NCBI GenBank assembly: GCA_003342895.1
Contig: PTFA01000272.1
Location: 806,001 to 870,000, forward strand
Length of the DNA: 64,000 nt
Source: Casuarius casuarius
Lineage: Eukaryota > Chordata > Aves > Casuariiformes > Casuariidae
Direction of reading: 5' to 3'
Shown here piece by piece: positions 1 to 11,399 of the stretch. Position numbers and translations under genes: made by a program. The notes beneath the pieces were generated by a model. The model searched no databases, was not told where the DNA came from, and worked only from the letters and a program-made list of their open reading frames with translations. Positions within the stretch are counted from its first letter, which is position 1. Every line of letters starts with the position of its first letter.

Positions 1-351
1 AAGAACCAGGAAGAGCAAGAGAGGTGGAAACTGAACGGCTTAAAAATTTTACATGTGCTTTTACAATGAAGAAGCAGGTGAGAATGAACAAGATGCCATC
101 TTCTCGTGCAATTTCCCACTGGGTAGCATCTGCTTGGCCATTTTATAACAACAAAGAACAACTTCGCAGCATCTCAGGCATGAGAGAACAATTGACAGTA
201 CTCAGTGTGCTGTTATTCCTTTCAATATTTTTCTAGGCTGCAATTATTCAGGATACTATCTACTAAAAATAGGAGCTATCTTATTGCCTCCCGGCAGGGG
301 AGGGGAGATCAAAACACCCATTAGATTGGTCATCTAGAATGATCTTGCAAA

Positions 352-386
<35 letters not shown>

Positions 387-761
387 AACAAAAAACCAAA
401 AACAAAAACAAAAAAACCCAAAAAGCAGAATTCCTCTCTCTCCATTGTAATTAGCATTTATTTGAAAAAGCTCAAAAAAGCAGGTCACACACAGCTTTTA
501 TTCAGCTACACTACATGCAATTTCTAGATTATTTTCAAATAAAACGTCAAAGATTCAACCTAAATAACTGAGAAACTTCACAAGAGAGGATTTCCTCCCA
601 GCTAGATTGCACTCCGCAGAATACATGTCCAGTAGTCGACAAACAGGATAAAGATATCAAGTCAGCCCCTCCATGTTATGTTTAGCTCTACATGCCAAGA
701 GCGATGTCAAGAGGACCGTCCCATGGAAGACAGGGAATCAATTTGTGCTTGACAAACCTAC
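1..761 (-). other. SDAD1 intron 6 (part), with long poly-A tract
   Basis: This stretch lies downstream of the last SDAD1 exon I can place, which ends at a GT donor at 760-761 on the minus strand. I looked for the next expected SDAD1 exon (the part following the RRNIW motif) and did not find it, so it should lie beyond base 1. On the plus strand, 354-385 is an uninterrupted run of 32 A, followed by A-rich sequence to about 420. This could be the tail of an old retroposed copy or a simple repeat. Short open frames here have no gene-like features. Confidence 0.7.
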
Positions 762-3247
762 CAAATATTCCTTCTGTAAAGTTCGATCATGACATCCAGA
801 GATATCTTGGCAGCAGTGGGATTGCTGTCTCTCAACATAGTGTACATGAAGTTCTGCAGTGTCTAAGAAAAATGTTAGAGAAAGTTTATTATTAGAGTTC
901 TTTCACAATATGAAGGGGTAAACTGACATAAATCTGAACACTAAAATACTTACTGTGTTTATTTTATTGTTTTTATGTTTAGCATTTATATTCTTGATGT
1001 CTGACACGATGTGAGTATACAAAGTCTGTAAATGAAGAGATAACAGGGAGTTACCTACAGAAGTCATGCAGGAAACACTGCAGATGCGCTACGATCTCCC
1101 CCGAAGCCTGTAAGTACTAAGGTGAGAGAGACAACTGATAACCAGTGTGTTAAATATTAGTTTGCCTTTTAAATTACAGTTGGAAAAACAACAAGAAGCT
1201 ATCCCGCAAAGCCTCAAATATGCCCAATTTAATATATCTGAACAGTCTGCTTAATTTACAGTACAAACAGCAAGGCAGGAAAATGGATAGCATGAAGTAT
1301 AGCTAAAAAAACCCCCACAAAAACAGAAAACACACTCCTGATTCATTTTTGCAAGTTCGGGTATGTTCTGATGGCCAGTTAAGTAATTTTGGTGGTGGAA
1401 AGCGACTAGTTTCATTTTTATGTCAAAAAGTAATTGAATATGGCTACAACAAGCATCTTTTCTTTACTTAGAAGTCTTCACAAGAATTCAGGAATCACTA
1501 TTCTGACAGCAACATGCTTACAGTTTTCAGCTACAGACACATCTGAGCTGCTCAGCTTCAAATGCAGAACAGGCCTACAGCCTGCAATACTGCATAAAGT
1601 AGTTTACAGCAGCATGCTTCATTACTAACCGCACATATAGATTAAGTCTTGCCTTTGGCATACTCAGTGGCTGAAAGCACAGAGATATTTTAAACTTACC
1701 TATTTTGTTACTAGAGAAAACCAAAACAGCTGCCTACCCATGCTGCATTACTTCTGTTAAGGTGGTCAAAACTCACTGGAAATCAAGAATAGTTTTATAA
1801 GTATGGCTTACTTTTCGTAGAAGTTTATCGTGACACCGTAGCAGTTGAAAGAAGAGTTCCAGCAAACTCGTTGGATTTATTAGATTCTTGTTTCTTAACA
1901 AGATCAAAGCCTTACAGAACGTCTGTAATAAAGAAGCAGGGATCAGAACCAAAACTTACACTTTGGTAACACTCCACAGTTTCAGTACTTATTAAAAAAG
2001 ATTCAAAAGGAAATTGTAGGCTCTAATCTCGCGCAGGCGCTCTTTAACTGTGGGATGCAATCTACCTAAAACTTGTTATTAACAAGCATTAGACGGTTCG
2101 GTGTCAGCCTTACCATTCGAAGATCTGTATCCAAGACCGTATGGTGATAAGAAAGCAGTTCTTTCAGTTGCTGTGGAAAGTTAGCCATGTGTTCTGGGTA
2201 GCAGTGGGCCACCTGGGTAAAGAGTCTCAACTGAGTTCTCCAAAAGAAAAACTTCAGCTACACAATAACACTAACAAAGTGAGAGTTATGATAAGCGACC
2301 AAAAAAGCTCTTCTTCTGATAATGATTTAAGACCTATATTTCAGGAAGCAACTATACTCGACTACAAGTAAATTACTGTCAGCTGTCCATATTTAAAATA
2401 CACTGTGCAGTTATAAAATCCTTCAAAAACTGAACCAAATGCTCAAAAAAAAAAAAAAAAACGCTGCTTTCCTGGAAACAGACAATACTGCTATGGAAAT
2501 ACTGGTAACCATGCAGCTTTACAACAATGCCTTCAGGGCCATCACAGCAAAACTACGTGAAACATATTCTTTCATAACTGCATTCAAGGTAAAGCCTTCA
2601 TGCCTGGGGAACGGCTCAAAGCTAGTTCAGAAGTTTTCCTTCAGAATTACAGCAGCTTACCTGCGCCAGAAACATCACCAGTTCAGCCAGCTCCTTACTA
2701 GGCTTGTCTGGCTGGAACGTGAAAATCTCCACGTGGGACTGGTAGTGGTGATACTGCTGGAGAAACTGAACACACAAAGAAAGCGTTTCCTTCAAAGCAG
2801 CCTTTACTGCACAATTAACTTCGCTCCCCTTCGAGCGGAGTTACAAGGCCCTGTCCCACTTCCCCGGAAAACACCAGCAAAGATCCCAGTGCACGCGCTT
2901 GTTCCTGCTGCCCAGCCCGGCGGGCAGGGAGAAGGCAAGAGGGACAACAAGGTAACACGCAGGAGCATTCGTGCCATTTTGATTTTCAAAGCGTTTTCCT
3001 CCTTTCCTTAAAACAGAGACGCGCCCAAAGCCCCCTCAGCTTCCTGAGAAGAGCCGCCCCAGCGACCCCACGCTCCGGGCCCCCTCCTCTGCCGAGAGCC
3101 CCCTTACTCGGGCGCCCCCTCCCCAACGCCGGGAGCCGGCGCCCCCTGGTCTCTCACCTCCTCCGTGTAAGACGTCGGGTCCCGCTTGATGAGGTTCTGC
3201 AGCTGGGGCAGGTTGCTGGGCAGCTTGTTCCCCTGGCGGCCCGACAT
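762..3247 (-). CDS. SDAD1: SDAD1, first six coding exons (partial; gene runs off the left edge)
   Basis: SDAD1 is the vertebrate Sda1 orthologue, a nucleolar protein needed for 60S ribosomal subunit maturation and export. Exons on the minus strand: 3158-3247, 2661-2765, 2114-2212, 1812-1922, 954-1025 and 762-862, each flanked by AG and GT. Lengths of 90, 105, 99, 111, 72 and 101 nt keep one frame, giving about 193 of the roughly 690 residues usual for the family. The start ATG at 3247-3245 opens [17 protein letters not shown], very close to the mammalian N-terminus. Later exons carry [30 protein letters not shown] and [17 protein letters not shown], all family hallmarks. No stop or frameshift is seen. 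The exon 5/6 junction (INT then TLQNF) uses the acceptor at 863-864, which gives the same length as mammalian SDAD1. Identity is from memory of the family; the exon structure is read directly. Confidence 0.95.
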
Positions 3248-3480
3248 GATGCCGCCGGACCGGGCCGGACCGGACCCCTCCGCGCCTCCCCGGCGAGCCG
3301 CCGCCGCCGCCTCTGCCCCAGCCACGTGAGCTACCAGCTGGGCGCCGCCATCTCGGCCCGCCCCCTGACGAGCGCCGCGGAGGGACAAACTTCTTCGAGC
3401 AGCGGGTTTTCCCCCCACCCTCAGCGCCTGCCGCGCTGCGTGGGCGGGCTGGGTGCGGGCAGGCAGAGGGCGCTGACGGT
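3030..3480 (-). promoter_or_regulatory. CpG-island promoter and 5'UTR of SDAD1
   Basis: The sequence is GC-rich and CpG-rich from about 3030 to 3480 and straddles SDAD1 exon 1 and the region just upstream of its ATG (3247). The AT-rich introns and intergenic DNA on either side contrast sharply with it. I see no clear TATA box, as expected for a housekeeping ribosome-biogenesis gene. The transcription start is inferred to lie between about 3260 and 3450 and cannot be fixed from sequence alone. Confidence 0.75.
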
Positions 3481-3487
3481 AATGCAC

Positions 3488-5469
3488 GTTAGTTAATGCT
3501 CATCAGGGGATTGCATTATTGAAACGGCTGCTCCAGGCCAAGAAAGGATGGTTGCTGGGACGACGACCTTCAAAACATTTGTCCCCTTCGCAGCCCCTGC
3601 ACATCCCTACAGAACCACCCCCTGCAAGGGACATCCACCACCTTTGCCCTTCCTGTTGTCTTCCAACAATGCCAGGCATCACCTGCATTGTCCTTTGAGT
3701 CAAGCTGTGACACAGGTGGCTTCTTCCAAGAAAGAGAGCCACGATGGTCTATAAAGAGACACAGGAGATCTGGCCTGACAAGCCCTGGAATCATCCTCCC
3801 TTCCACCGCATTCTCAGCTACTGGCAGCACCAAGCCTCTCTGGCACATGCAGCTGAAACAGAGTCCCTTGTCTCCCCCCATCCTGACAGGATTAGGTATG
3901 AGAGCTTTGGAAACTGGTACAGGGGATGCTGTAAGATATTAAACAATCACAAGGTCCAAACATTCTTGCTGTTTAGATTAATTTTTATTACTATAGGAAC
4001 TGCACTGGAGTAATACAGTAATGCTAGGTCATTAGTAAGCTCAACCCATCAAAGCATGTAGGGAATCTACTATGTATTGTATTCCCTCTTCTCGGCTGAA
4101 ATAGCTATGCTGCACAAAGGCCAGGGATTAAAGCAACCACGGTGCATACATTTTCAGCACAGCAAAACAAAGTAGCAACATCTGAACGAAAGAATAATCA
4201 CTCTTGCATTTTTATAGAAGCCTTCATTTCCTAAAAGATCTCTTCTATGCTTTTTGGACAATAGCTTCCTTTTATTCAAGAATTACTAGCACATGCAACT
4301 CAGATGGTAAAATAAAATGAAACAAGGAGTACCTATAGAAGTCATTCAAATATAGCATCCACTAAGGGAAAAAAAGCTTTTAGAATGTGTGGCCAGTATA
4401 GATAACATACAACTTAATTACTGGGATCACATATCTTTATATCTTGTGTAATTGTCCAGTAACATCCAGCTTTGACTGATCATGCAAAACAGCAAAGCAA
4501 GTGCAACTAGACACCACAAGGAGACTCCAGATTAATTCAGGCTTGATTTATAACCTTCGGACAGAAAAGCCCTAGACAGAAGCTCGTGACAGGATGATGT
4601 TTCATGCTTTGTCACCACAGAGATGGCACATTACCTATGGTGACAGTTCAGCACAGGAGGCTATGCTGAGATGACTCAGTGGCTGTCTTAACACCTACAT
4701 TTGTGCCAGGCCTGGGAGAAACAAGCAGCTGCTTTTTTACTGCTACCAGGAGGGGAAGCATCCAGAGATCTGAAACACCAGAAAAGCAAGTTCTTGCTGG
4801 TGTCTTTCTTCTTACTGACGAAGGCTTTGGGCAGCCCTGTCAAAAATAAACACAAATGGAATCAAATATCACAAATATAACTTCTTCCTCTCCAATTTCC
4901 TGAATGACTTCCCCTCACTTGCATCATGTCACTCTAGCACAGTGACTCCAGACTTGCTCTGAACCTCACTTCCTTCTTTTGTAGGAAAAAGGCAGTTTTG
5001 AAAAACTAGGTGCTGCAAGCATTGCAGTACACAGAAGCCAATGTTACTGAGGGACTGGGTATGGCCCTTTGCAATTATGTTGCTCGTGATGTGTTACTGG
5101 TAACACGTCATGAGCTGCTGCTGACCAGCTGCTGAGATCCAAGCATGCAAAGGCAGGAAGGCTACCAGCACTCTTTCTCCATGCCAGTGCTTTAAAGCAA
5201 TACAGGGTTTCGGCCCATGCAGCTGTGAGGAGCAGGCATGCGGACCATGAAGCGCAGTCTATGCACTGGAGCCAGGGCTGTGTCCAGGGAAAGCGGCATA
5301 TCTGAGCCTGAGTGGGTTTGTGCTGATGCTATGATCTCCAGCTGAGCCACGGCTCAGGAGATACCCACACAGAGGTGCTGTTGCAGCCCAGAGTAGATCT
5401 TGGGGACATTAAGACCAAGCGAGCTCTTTGTTCCTCAAGACTAAGAAAGGCAGAGAACTTAAAAAAGTC
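3488..5469. other. Intergenic: SDAD1 to chemokine gene A
   Basis: No exon with flanking splice sites or recognisable protein was found. Part of this stretch should be the 3'UTR of chemokine gene A, which is read right to left. Candidate minus-strand AATAAA signals, seen as TTTATT on the plus strand, lie near 4270 and 3980. Short overlapping frames at 3503-4013 on both strands are not gene-like. Confidence 0.5.
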
Positions 5470-6694
5470 TTACTTGTCTATGAAGAAAGTCTTCATTAGG
5501 AATTTCACCTGTTTGGATTCAGGGTTCAGGCATCTTTTCTTTCCCGTTTGCTTCATTGTAGCACTGAAACGACCAACCCAAAGAGAATATGTTCCATCCT
5601 AGTCATTTGCTGGTCATATTCAGCATATCAGTCATTAGAGTGACCCCTGGGGCTCTGACTCCATCCCAAGCTAAGCACCGTATCTCAAGTGTCCTGACTA
5701 AGAAATACTTATTGAACGACAAAACACAAAGTCCTATTAGTGCTTTACATGTTCCAACACAGGTAAATCCCCATGTTTGTTTTTCTAAATCAATACTGTG
5801 TTCAACACATCTTATGCCATTTATGCTGTTAGAAAGGCAAAGTCTGTACTCACATAATCTCAATACGTTCACAGGCAGCACTCTTAGGGAATAATTCAAT
5901 TTTTTTTAAGAGCTTTGGATAGACAAAGTTAGAACCTTTTTGGATACAGAGGCACTCTCCTCCACGGGAAACCAAGTCTCCTAGAAGAAATAAACCCAAG
6001 ATAGAGACCTTGAATTGTTCAGAAGAACATAGCTTAAAAACAAACCCAGCTTGGTTTTCAGAACTATTGAAACAAATACCCTGCCTTTCTACCAGATACC
6101 TAGTTGTATCCAGACAGCAGCAAAATAAATGCAATATTTTTGCTATGAGTAGTACTTAGATAATATAGCTACTTTAACAAACAAAAAACCAAACCAGTTG
6201 AAGAGAACTCACACTATCCTACCCTACCCTACCCTACCCTATCCTATCCTACCCTATCCTACCCTCAGCTATGTAAGTCTCTCTCTTTCCACAAGAAACA
6301 GATACAGTGGTTTTTATTTGCTCTCACAGATTGGTCAAATCAATGAGTTTGATATGGGATAATAAGGGATGGGGAGGGGTGAGGAAACAAAGAATAACCA
6401 ATAAAGATGGGTGTGGAGGGATTGTCAAGGACCTCATTAACCTGATTTCTGACTCTAGCAATCACTGTATGAAAGCACAACTTTAAAACCAGTAGCAAAG
6501 CATTAATTCTTCATTTATTTCTCTTTCTGCAACCAAATATGAATTCCACACATTACAGTTGTATAGACCTTCACAACTAAGTACAACTCAGGTTTTACCA
6601 ATGCCACAAATATATTAAATTCTATTCTCTTACCTTCAATTGCAGTGAAAACCACAAACATGAAGCAAAGAACAAGAACAAATGCTTTATTCAT
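5470..6694 (-). CDS. CXC chemokine A, CXCL9/10/11 type (CXCL10-like), three exons, 93 aa
   Basis: This is a secreted non-ELR CXC chemokine. Exons on the minus strand: 6634-6694 (phase 1), 5854-5980 (phase 2) and 5470-5563, all with GT/AG borders, giving 93 residues. Residues 1-20 form a hydrophobic signal peptide (MNKAFVLVLCFMFVVFTAIE). The mature part has the CXC motif in GGECLCIQKG, a third Cys in SAACERIEII and a fourth in GKKRCLNPESKQVKF. The ATMKxxGKKRCLNPESK stretch after IEII is very like mammalian CXCL10. No ELR precedes the CXC, so a CXCR3- or CXCR5-type ligand role in lymphocyte attraction is expected rather than neutrophil attraction. It sits next to SDAD1 on the same strand, as CXCL9/10/11 do in mammals. 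Exact one-to-one orthology (CXCL9, 10, 11 or a bird CXCL13-like gene) is not settled by reading. Confidence 0.93.
6214..6265. repeat. Pentanucleotide microsatellite (CCCTA/CCTAT)n
   Basis: About ten copies of a five-base unit alternate between CCCTA and CCTAT in intron 1 of chemokine gene A. It resembles the telomere unit CCCTAA but lacks one A, so it is an ordinary simple repeat rather than an interstitial telomere. Confidence 0.9.
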
Positions 6695-6776
6695 GATGAT
6701 CAGAATAAAGATTTTTCTGTAGAATTCTTGAATGCCTTCCAGAGACAGGAAAAACCTATGGAGATCTTTCCCAGCA

Positions 6777-6968
6777 TATATTTATACTCTAGGCTTTTTC
6801 CCTGCTCCATACTTATTGGTCTGGACTAATGTCCTATCAGCAAAACACAGTAGGGACTTTACAGTCTGTGGGGAAGTCCTAGTAGACACCTAACCTCATG
6901 GATTCTCTTTTCCTTTTCAGTGAAACTGCTCATTTCCCATAAGAAAACAGGCTGAAGTTTCACTTTCC
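6777..6968 (-). promoter_or_regulatory. Inducible promoter of chemokine gene A (TATA, CCAAT, kappaB-like, ISRE)
   Basis: Reading away from the ATG at 6694: a TATA element at 6777-6786 (plus strand TATATTTATA), an inverted CCAAT box at 6815-6819 (ATTGG), a GGGACTTTAC near-kappaB site at 6853-6862, a second kappaB-like GGGGAAGTCC at 6870-6879, and a textbook interferon-stimulated response element at 6956-6968 (minus strand GGAAAGTGAAACT). This layout matches NF-kappaB plus IRF/STAT induction known for mammalian CXCL10. The same modules occur in the same order before gene B. Confidence 0.8.
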
Positions 6969-7018
6969 AGGCTGCTTAGGAAGTGGCCATTTCACATTGC
7001 ACACTCAGGCAGTAAGCA

Positions 7019-7058
7019 GAGGTATGCAGAGGGGCTCAGAGGTATGCAGAGGGGCTCA
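7019..7058. repeat. Tandem duplication, 20 bp x 2
   Basis: A 20-bp unit beginning GAGGTATGCAGAGG occurs twice in direct succession (7019-7038 and 7039-7058) without mismatch. It lies upstream of the chemokine A promoter module. It looks like a recent slippage or replication duplication. Confidence 0.9.
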
Positions 7059-7632
7059 AGGAAGAAAATAGCCTAAAGGAATATTCTAAGCAAATTCCCA
7101 AGTAATCACTGCCAGAGAAAGAGGAGCAAGAAGAAACAAGAGCTGTTCAGTCAGATCTTCTCCCGTAGGTGCGAGCACTTGCTTTCATAAGACATTGAAA
7201 TATGCTAAGGACTATGGACTAGAGTTTTAGGTAGTAACTAAGTACACCCACAGTCCATGCTTGTTGTTAATAATTTACCTGTTTAAACCCCTGAGACAGG
7301 GTCATGCTCATCCTTAGGAGCAGTAGATCCGTTGCGCATTGTTGAGCGCTTTGTGTATGGTCAGGGCAGCCCATTCCCTTGGGCAGTGGGGTGCCGGGTA
7401 AGAGACTCACCCAGCAATTGGGAAGAGAGCTACTACCTCTCCTCTAGAAGAGTAGGTGGCAGCATGTCTAGCTAAACTGGCATAAATTGCTAAGAAAGCA
7501 GAAACTGTTGCTGGCTCAGTTAAAAAGGCAACTTTTAAGGTCTTTTCTGAGGATATACTTACTGCACTTTGCTGTTGCTAGGCTTATTAAAACTGAGAAT
7601 GTGCATGTGTGAATGCAAGGAGTATGAATAAA

Positions 7633-7710
7633 TGATGCCTGACAGTAGTATTACTGTTCCCACTCACAAACTGATGCCTGACAGTAGTATTACTGTTCCC
7701 ACTCACAAAC
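7633..7710. repeat. Tandem duplication, 39 bp x 2, identical copies
   Basis: A 39-bp unit starting TGATGCCTGACAGTAG is present twice back to back (7633-7671 and 7672-7710) with no difference. Perfect identity suggests a recent event or an assembly duplication. It has no open frame or known motif. Confidence 0.93.
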
Positions 7711-8992
7711 AGTGATGAGCAAATTGGAAGAAGGCTTTTTTTGTCCTGGTATAACTAGGCAGTCACACTTAGTGGAAATAATGTTACTGAAATATTTTGC
7801 ACAGAGCTCTGATCCAGTAGACTGCTTAAGTACACACCTGGCTTAAAGTCAACCAGCAGTTGTACTGAGCGTGTCTCTGCACTGGGGCAAACAACAATGA
7901 GCAGTGCTTATGGCACCCCGGAACAAGAGCAGGGGACTCTGCTCTCAGGCAAACCCCCTCACAGGGAAAAACGTGGACAGGGGCTGCTAATGGAGCTTGT
8001 TGCAGAGCCTCTACAGTGCCACAAAGGATGTAGCTTGTGTTTCGGAAAGATGCATGGAAACTTGCATGCTGGTCTTTGCTTCCAGCAGAAGGGGGTTAGA
8101 TCTCAATCACCTGGTACAGCAAGGCATGAGAGTAATAACTTGAACCTGGTTCTGCAGAAGGCCTAAACAGTAAATGGTTAAGTGCACTGAATGCCTCCTC
8201 ATTGAAGGTTGAATATCACTGCTCTCCCTGTCTTAAGACTGGGCACACACAGTGGCAGCTGATGGCAGAGACTTCTTGTAGTTATGTGGGAAGCTTTGGC
8301 AGAAACAAGCAGGGAAGCAGAATATTTTTGTATGTGCTGTCTGCTCCCACCCTCTAGAGAAACACAACAGAATCTGGGTAAAACAGTGGAGCCAGCCCCA
8401 CTGGACTGATTCAGGGCAATTTCAGTCCCACTTTCAAAGCAACCAGCATAATTTTTGTTTTGTATTAATATTGCTCAGTCTGTTATCAAAGATACTGAGA
8501 GCTCATGAGAGCAGCAAACCCAGGTCATTTAGTAGTCAAAGCATAAGAAACAGGAGAGGGAGCTAAAGCTTTGTTTGCATGTGTCATTAAGTCTTGCTTG
8601 TCCCCAGCAGACCTTGCTTTTTCCTCTTAACCTGCCAGACCTACCCAGGGACACTTACACCAAGACATCAGAGAGTCAGCACTGCCAGCTCCCATTTGCA
8701 CCCTTCCTTCCCCCACAACAGCTGTTAACCTTCTGGCTCAGCTGCAAGGTTTTTGTCCTCCCTTACCCAGTAACAGGATGGCCTGAGGAAGAAATTCTGG
8801 GTTGAATAGTACAGGAGGATTGTGTCTCAGTGGACACATTTGAAGTACCTTAGGAGTGATACTGCCTCCCTCCTCCCAGCAGATGAGTTCTGCACTACAT
8901 CTCACAAGTGAGCAGCTTACAGGAATTGTCAGTAAAGTGTCAAGTCTCAGAAGATGAGATAACACAAGAGAAATAATCAGAGTTCAGTGTCT

Positions 8993-8998
8993 TTTATT
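8993..8998 (-). terminator. Candidate poly(A) signal for chemokine gene B
   Basis: TTTATT on the plus strand reads AATAAA on the minus strand, about 1.3 kb beyond the gene B stop codon. It is a plausible 3' end, but no downstream element or transcript supports it, and other AATAAA-like sites exist. Confidence 0.35.
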
Positions 8999-10280
8999 AG
9001 GTTACCTTTACAAGAAGGTAATAGAAAGTTTAGAGCTTATTCTACTTTGTTACATTCTCTTCTGTAGGTAGCTGTATATGTACACTATAGAGCTAACATT
9101 TACATTGCTACTTAGAGTACAGATTTTACTTACAAAGATTATAAATTAGCTTGTATCTAGTTAGTCTCATTACATACAGTCACATAGAAAGTAACAAAAT
9201 ATGCATTTAGGGATTAAACATGACATTGTTAAGGGGTCTGAAATCATGTGGATTCTTGCTTATGAAAGGTAAGCTAAGACCTCAGTAGGAGGCTCATTCT
9301 TACTGCAGTAATGAAAACCGCTGCTTCAGCTGCTCAAACAAGTACTTGGTAACAGAAAAACAGATGCCTGCCAATAGCAACCTGAAGCTATTGACACCCC
9401 AGAGGTTAGATCTGTCTTACTGCTATCATCTTAACAGTTTGGCTTGTGTAGGAAGCACATGCATGCACAGTGTATGCTGAGACACTCCGCTGCTCCAGGT
9501 GTTAATCACCAGTGATGTTGCAGGTGCCCAAGTCTTGGAACTGAAGAGAATATGGAAAAGCCTCAGCTGCAGCTTGTCTGCAGAGCTGTACAGAGCCCAT
9601 GGCAAAGGGGCATGCTTCAGCTCCAGAGCCCCATAACCTCAGTCTGAGAGCAGGTCTCTGCTGGTCACTCACACACGAAGTTTTCCTGCAGAACTGGCAA
9701 GATAAGCATAACAGGAATTAATTTTTTCTCTCCAGTCTGGATTCACAGGACAATTCACAAGTCTCCCTCCCTTACACTGAGTACAGACACCTGCTACAGC
9801 ATTTCCTCCCATTGTAGATTAAGCTCCATCATGCTGCTACTGGTAACACTTAGCAAGAACTTAACTGTCAGCAGTGAGCCCTTCACAAGGTCATTCCCTT
9901 TTCATGACTGCCTACAGCTGCCTCACATAGAGGTCCCACAGTGGAAGCAGCCAGAGGATTAAGTGCAGTGCTAGAGGAACAAGGAGGAGTTCCATCTTCC
10001 CATCACCAACATCCCTTCCTCAAAGCTTTGAAAGAGTTCATTTCATAAGAGATGCATAAACCAGGGCAGCAGGTTGTCCCCTATCCCCAATTAGGCTGAC
10101 TTGTATCCAAGCAGTATGTCACTCCCTACATGCTTATGCAGATGCTAAGAAATAAGGCTTGGCCTCAGTTTGAAGATCTGTAATGAATGCTGAAAAAACA
10201 GAGCCCTACTGTGGGCTATCATTGACTATTAGGACAAAACAAGCTTTTTACTATCAAAAAAGGAATTCTGCATATTGTTC

Positions 10281-11117
10281 TTACTGTTTCTTCATTAAGT
10301 GTTTCATCATCATCTTGACATGCTTGGCTTCAGGGTTCAGGCATCTTTGCTCTTTTGGAGACTTCAATGTAGCACTGAAATGAACAAACCCAAACAACTC
10401 AGTCCTGTTCATTCACTAACAAACACTTGTTTCTACACTCTTGAGCTCTCTGTTCATCAGGGGTCTACTCTAAAATTAAAGTGACATGCTTATTCTCTAA
10501 GTTAATAACCAAAATATGTTAAAATTTAAGTAGATATTTCTTTTAACAGAACACCCTATTAACTTATTCAACCTTAGTATTTTTAAGAAATATGAAAAAG
10601 CAATCTTGTGTGAGAATCATGCAAATCAAAGTCTTTACTTACATAATCTCAACATGTTCACAAGAAGAGCTCTCAGCAAACACTTCAATTTTTTCCACGT
10701 TTCTTGTAGGAATAACATTATAGCCTTTATCTATGCAGAGACAGTGCCCTCTGTAAGGGGCTAGAGAAGCTAGAAAAAAAACACAGAAGAAGTGAACACA
10801 AATAAAGAGACATAATCCCTTTCTAAAATACTTGCCTAGAGAAGTTACGACAACTAAGCTAATTTCTCCTATAGGCATTTAACTACTGGATATTGCTTTT
10901 TCTAAAAAGCCACATTAATTACTTAAATATAAGCAACTATGTAAACTAAGCCTATACATACATAGCACAGCAAAAGCTATACTAAATATAATTTTACAAG
11001 GCTTCATTAATTTTCAGTTTCATGCACATAAAATTGCTTTAAGCCTATCCCCACCTACTTACCTTGAATTTTAGCCACTAGCATAAAGCAAAGTACAACA
11101 GTAAATAAGTGGTTCAT
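10281..11117 (-). CDS. CXC chemokine B, CXCL9/10/11 type, three exons, 91 aa
   Basis: This is a secreted non-ELR CXC chemokine and a close tandem paralogue of gene A. Exons on the minus strand: 11063-11117, 10643-10769 and 10281-10374. Exons 2 and 3 have exactly the same lengths (127 and 94 nt) and intron phases as gene A. The signal peptide MNHLFTVVLCFMLVAKIQ is followed by YRGHCLCIDKGYNV with the CXC pair, then SSSCEHVEII and ATLKSPKEQRCLNPEAKH, supplying the four canonical cysteines. The tail is basic (KMMMKHLMKKQ), typical for glycosaminoglycan binding. No ELR motif is present. A second in-frame AG lies 9 nt inside exon 2 (minus strand CTCTAG), so a three-residue-shorter splice form is possible. 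Expected role: interferon- and NF-kappaB-induced lymphocyte attractant. One-to-one orthology is not resolved. Confidence 0.93.
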
Positions 11118-11224
11118 ACTGAGAAAAAGATAATAACAGCAGTAACAAAGACAAAAAACCTCCAAATTTTCTAACTATTTTGAAGGATATAGAAGTACCT
11201 ATAAAACAAAGCACTCAGTGTGAG

Positions 11225-11398
11225 TATTTATAATCCAAGTCCTTTCGCTCCTGCATACTGATTGGTCTGCTTTCCATGCGCTAATCAACCTGAGCGTGAT
11301 TTAAGTCATGTGGGAAATCCCTAGCTATTCTTGTTTTCTTTTCTTTTCAGTGAAATGTATTACTTCTCATAAGGAAAGAAGGGAAAGTTTCACTTTCA
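11225..11398 (-). promoter_or_regulatory. Inducible promoter of chemokine gene B (TATA, CCAAT, perfect kappaB, ISRE)
   Basis: Upstream of the ATG at 11117: TATAAATA on the minus strand at 11225-11232, inverted CCAAT (ATTGG) at 11261-11265, a perfect NF-kappaB consensus GGGAAATCCC at 11312-11321, and an ISRE at 11386-11398 (minus strand TGAAAGTGAAACT). The flanks also match gene A, for example CATACTGATTGGTCTG here and CATACTTATTGGTCTG there, so the promoter was duplicated with the gene. Confidence 0.82.
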
Positions 11399-11399
11399 G

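Larger units (their letters stand above)
6969..8992. other. Intergenic: chemokine gene A promoter to gene B 3' end
   Basis: No coding exon can be supported. The stretch contains two small exact tandem duplications, listed separately. The 89-codon frame at 7897-8166 has no recognisable domain or splice context. Some of the right-hand part may be transcribed as gene B 3'UTR. Confidence 0.5.

Noticed and set aside
2439..3011. 190-codon plus-strand open frame
   Set aside because: It covers SDAD1 exon 2 and its flanking introns on the opposite strand and begins in a poly-A run; it is a shadow of the real gene.
5145..5170. TGCAAAGGCA reminiscent of a reversed CLC exon
   Set aside because: The surrounding frame has no chemokine residues or splice sites; chance match.
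6214..6265. Interstitial telomere
   Set aside because: The unit is five bases (CCCTA/CCTAT), not the six-base CCCTAA.
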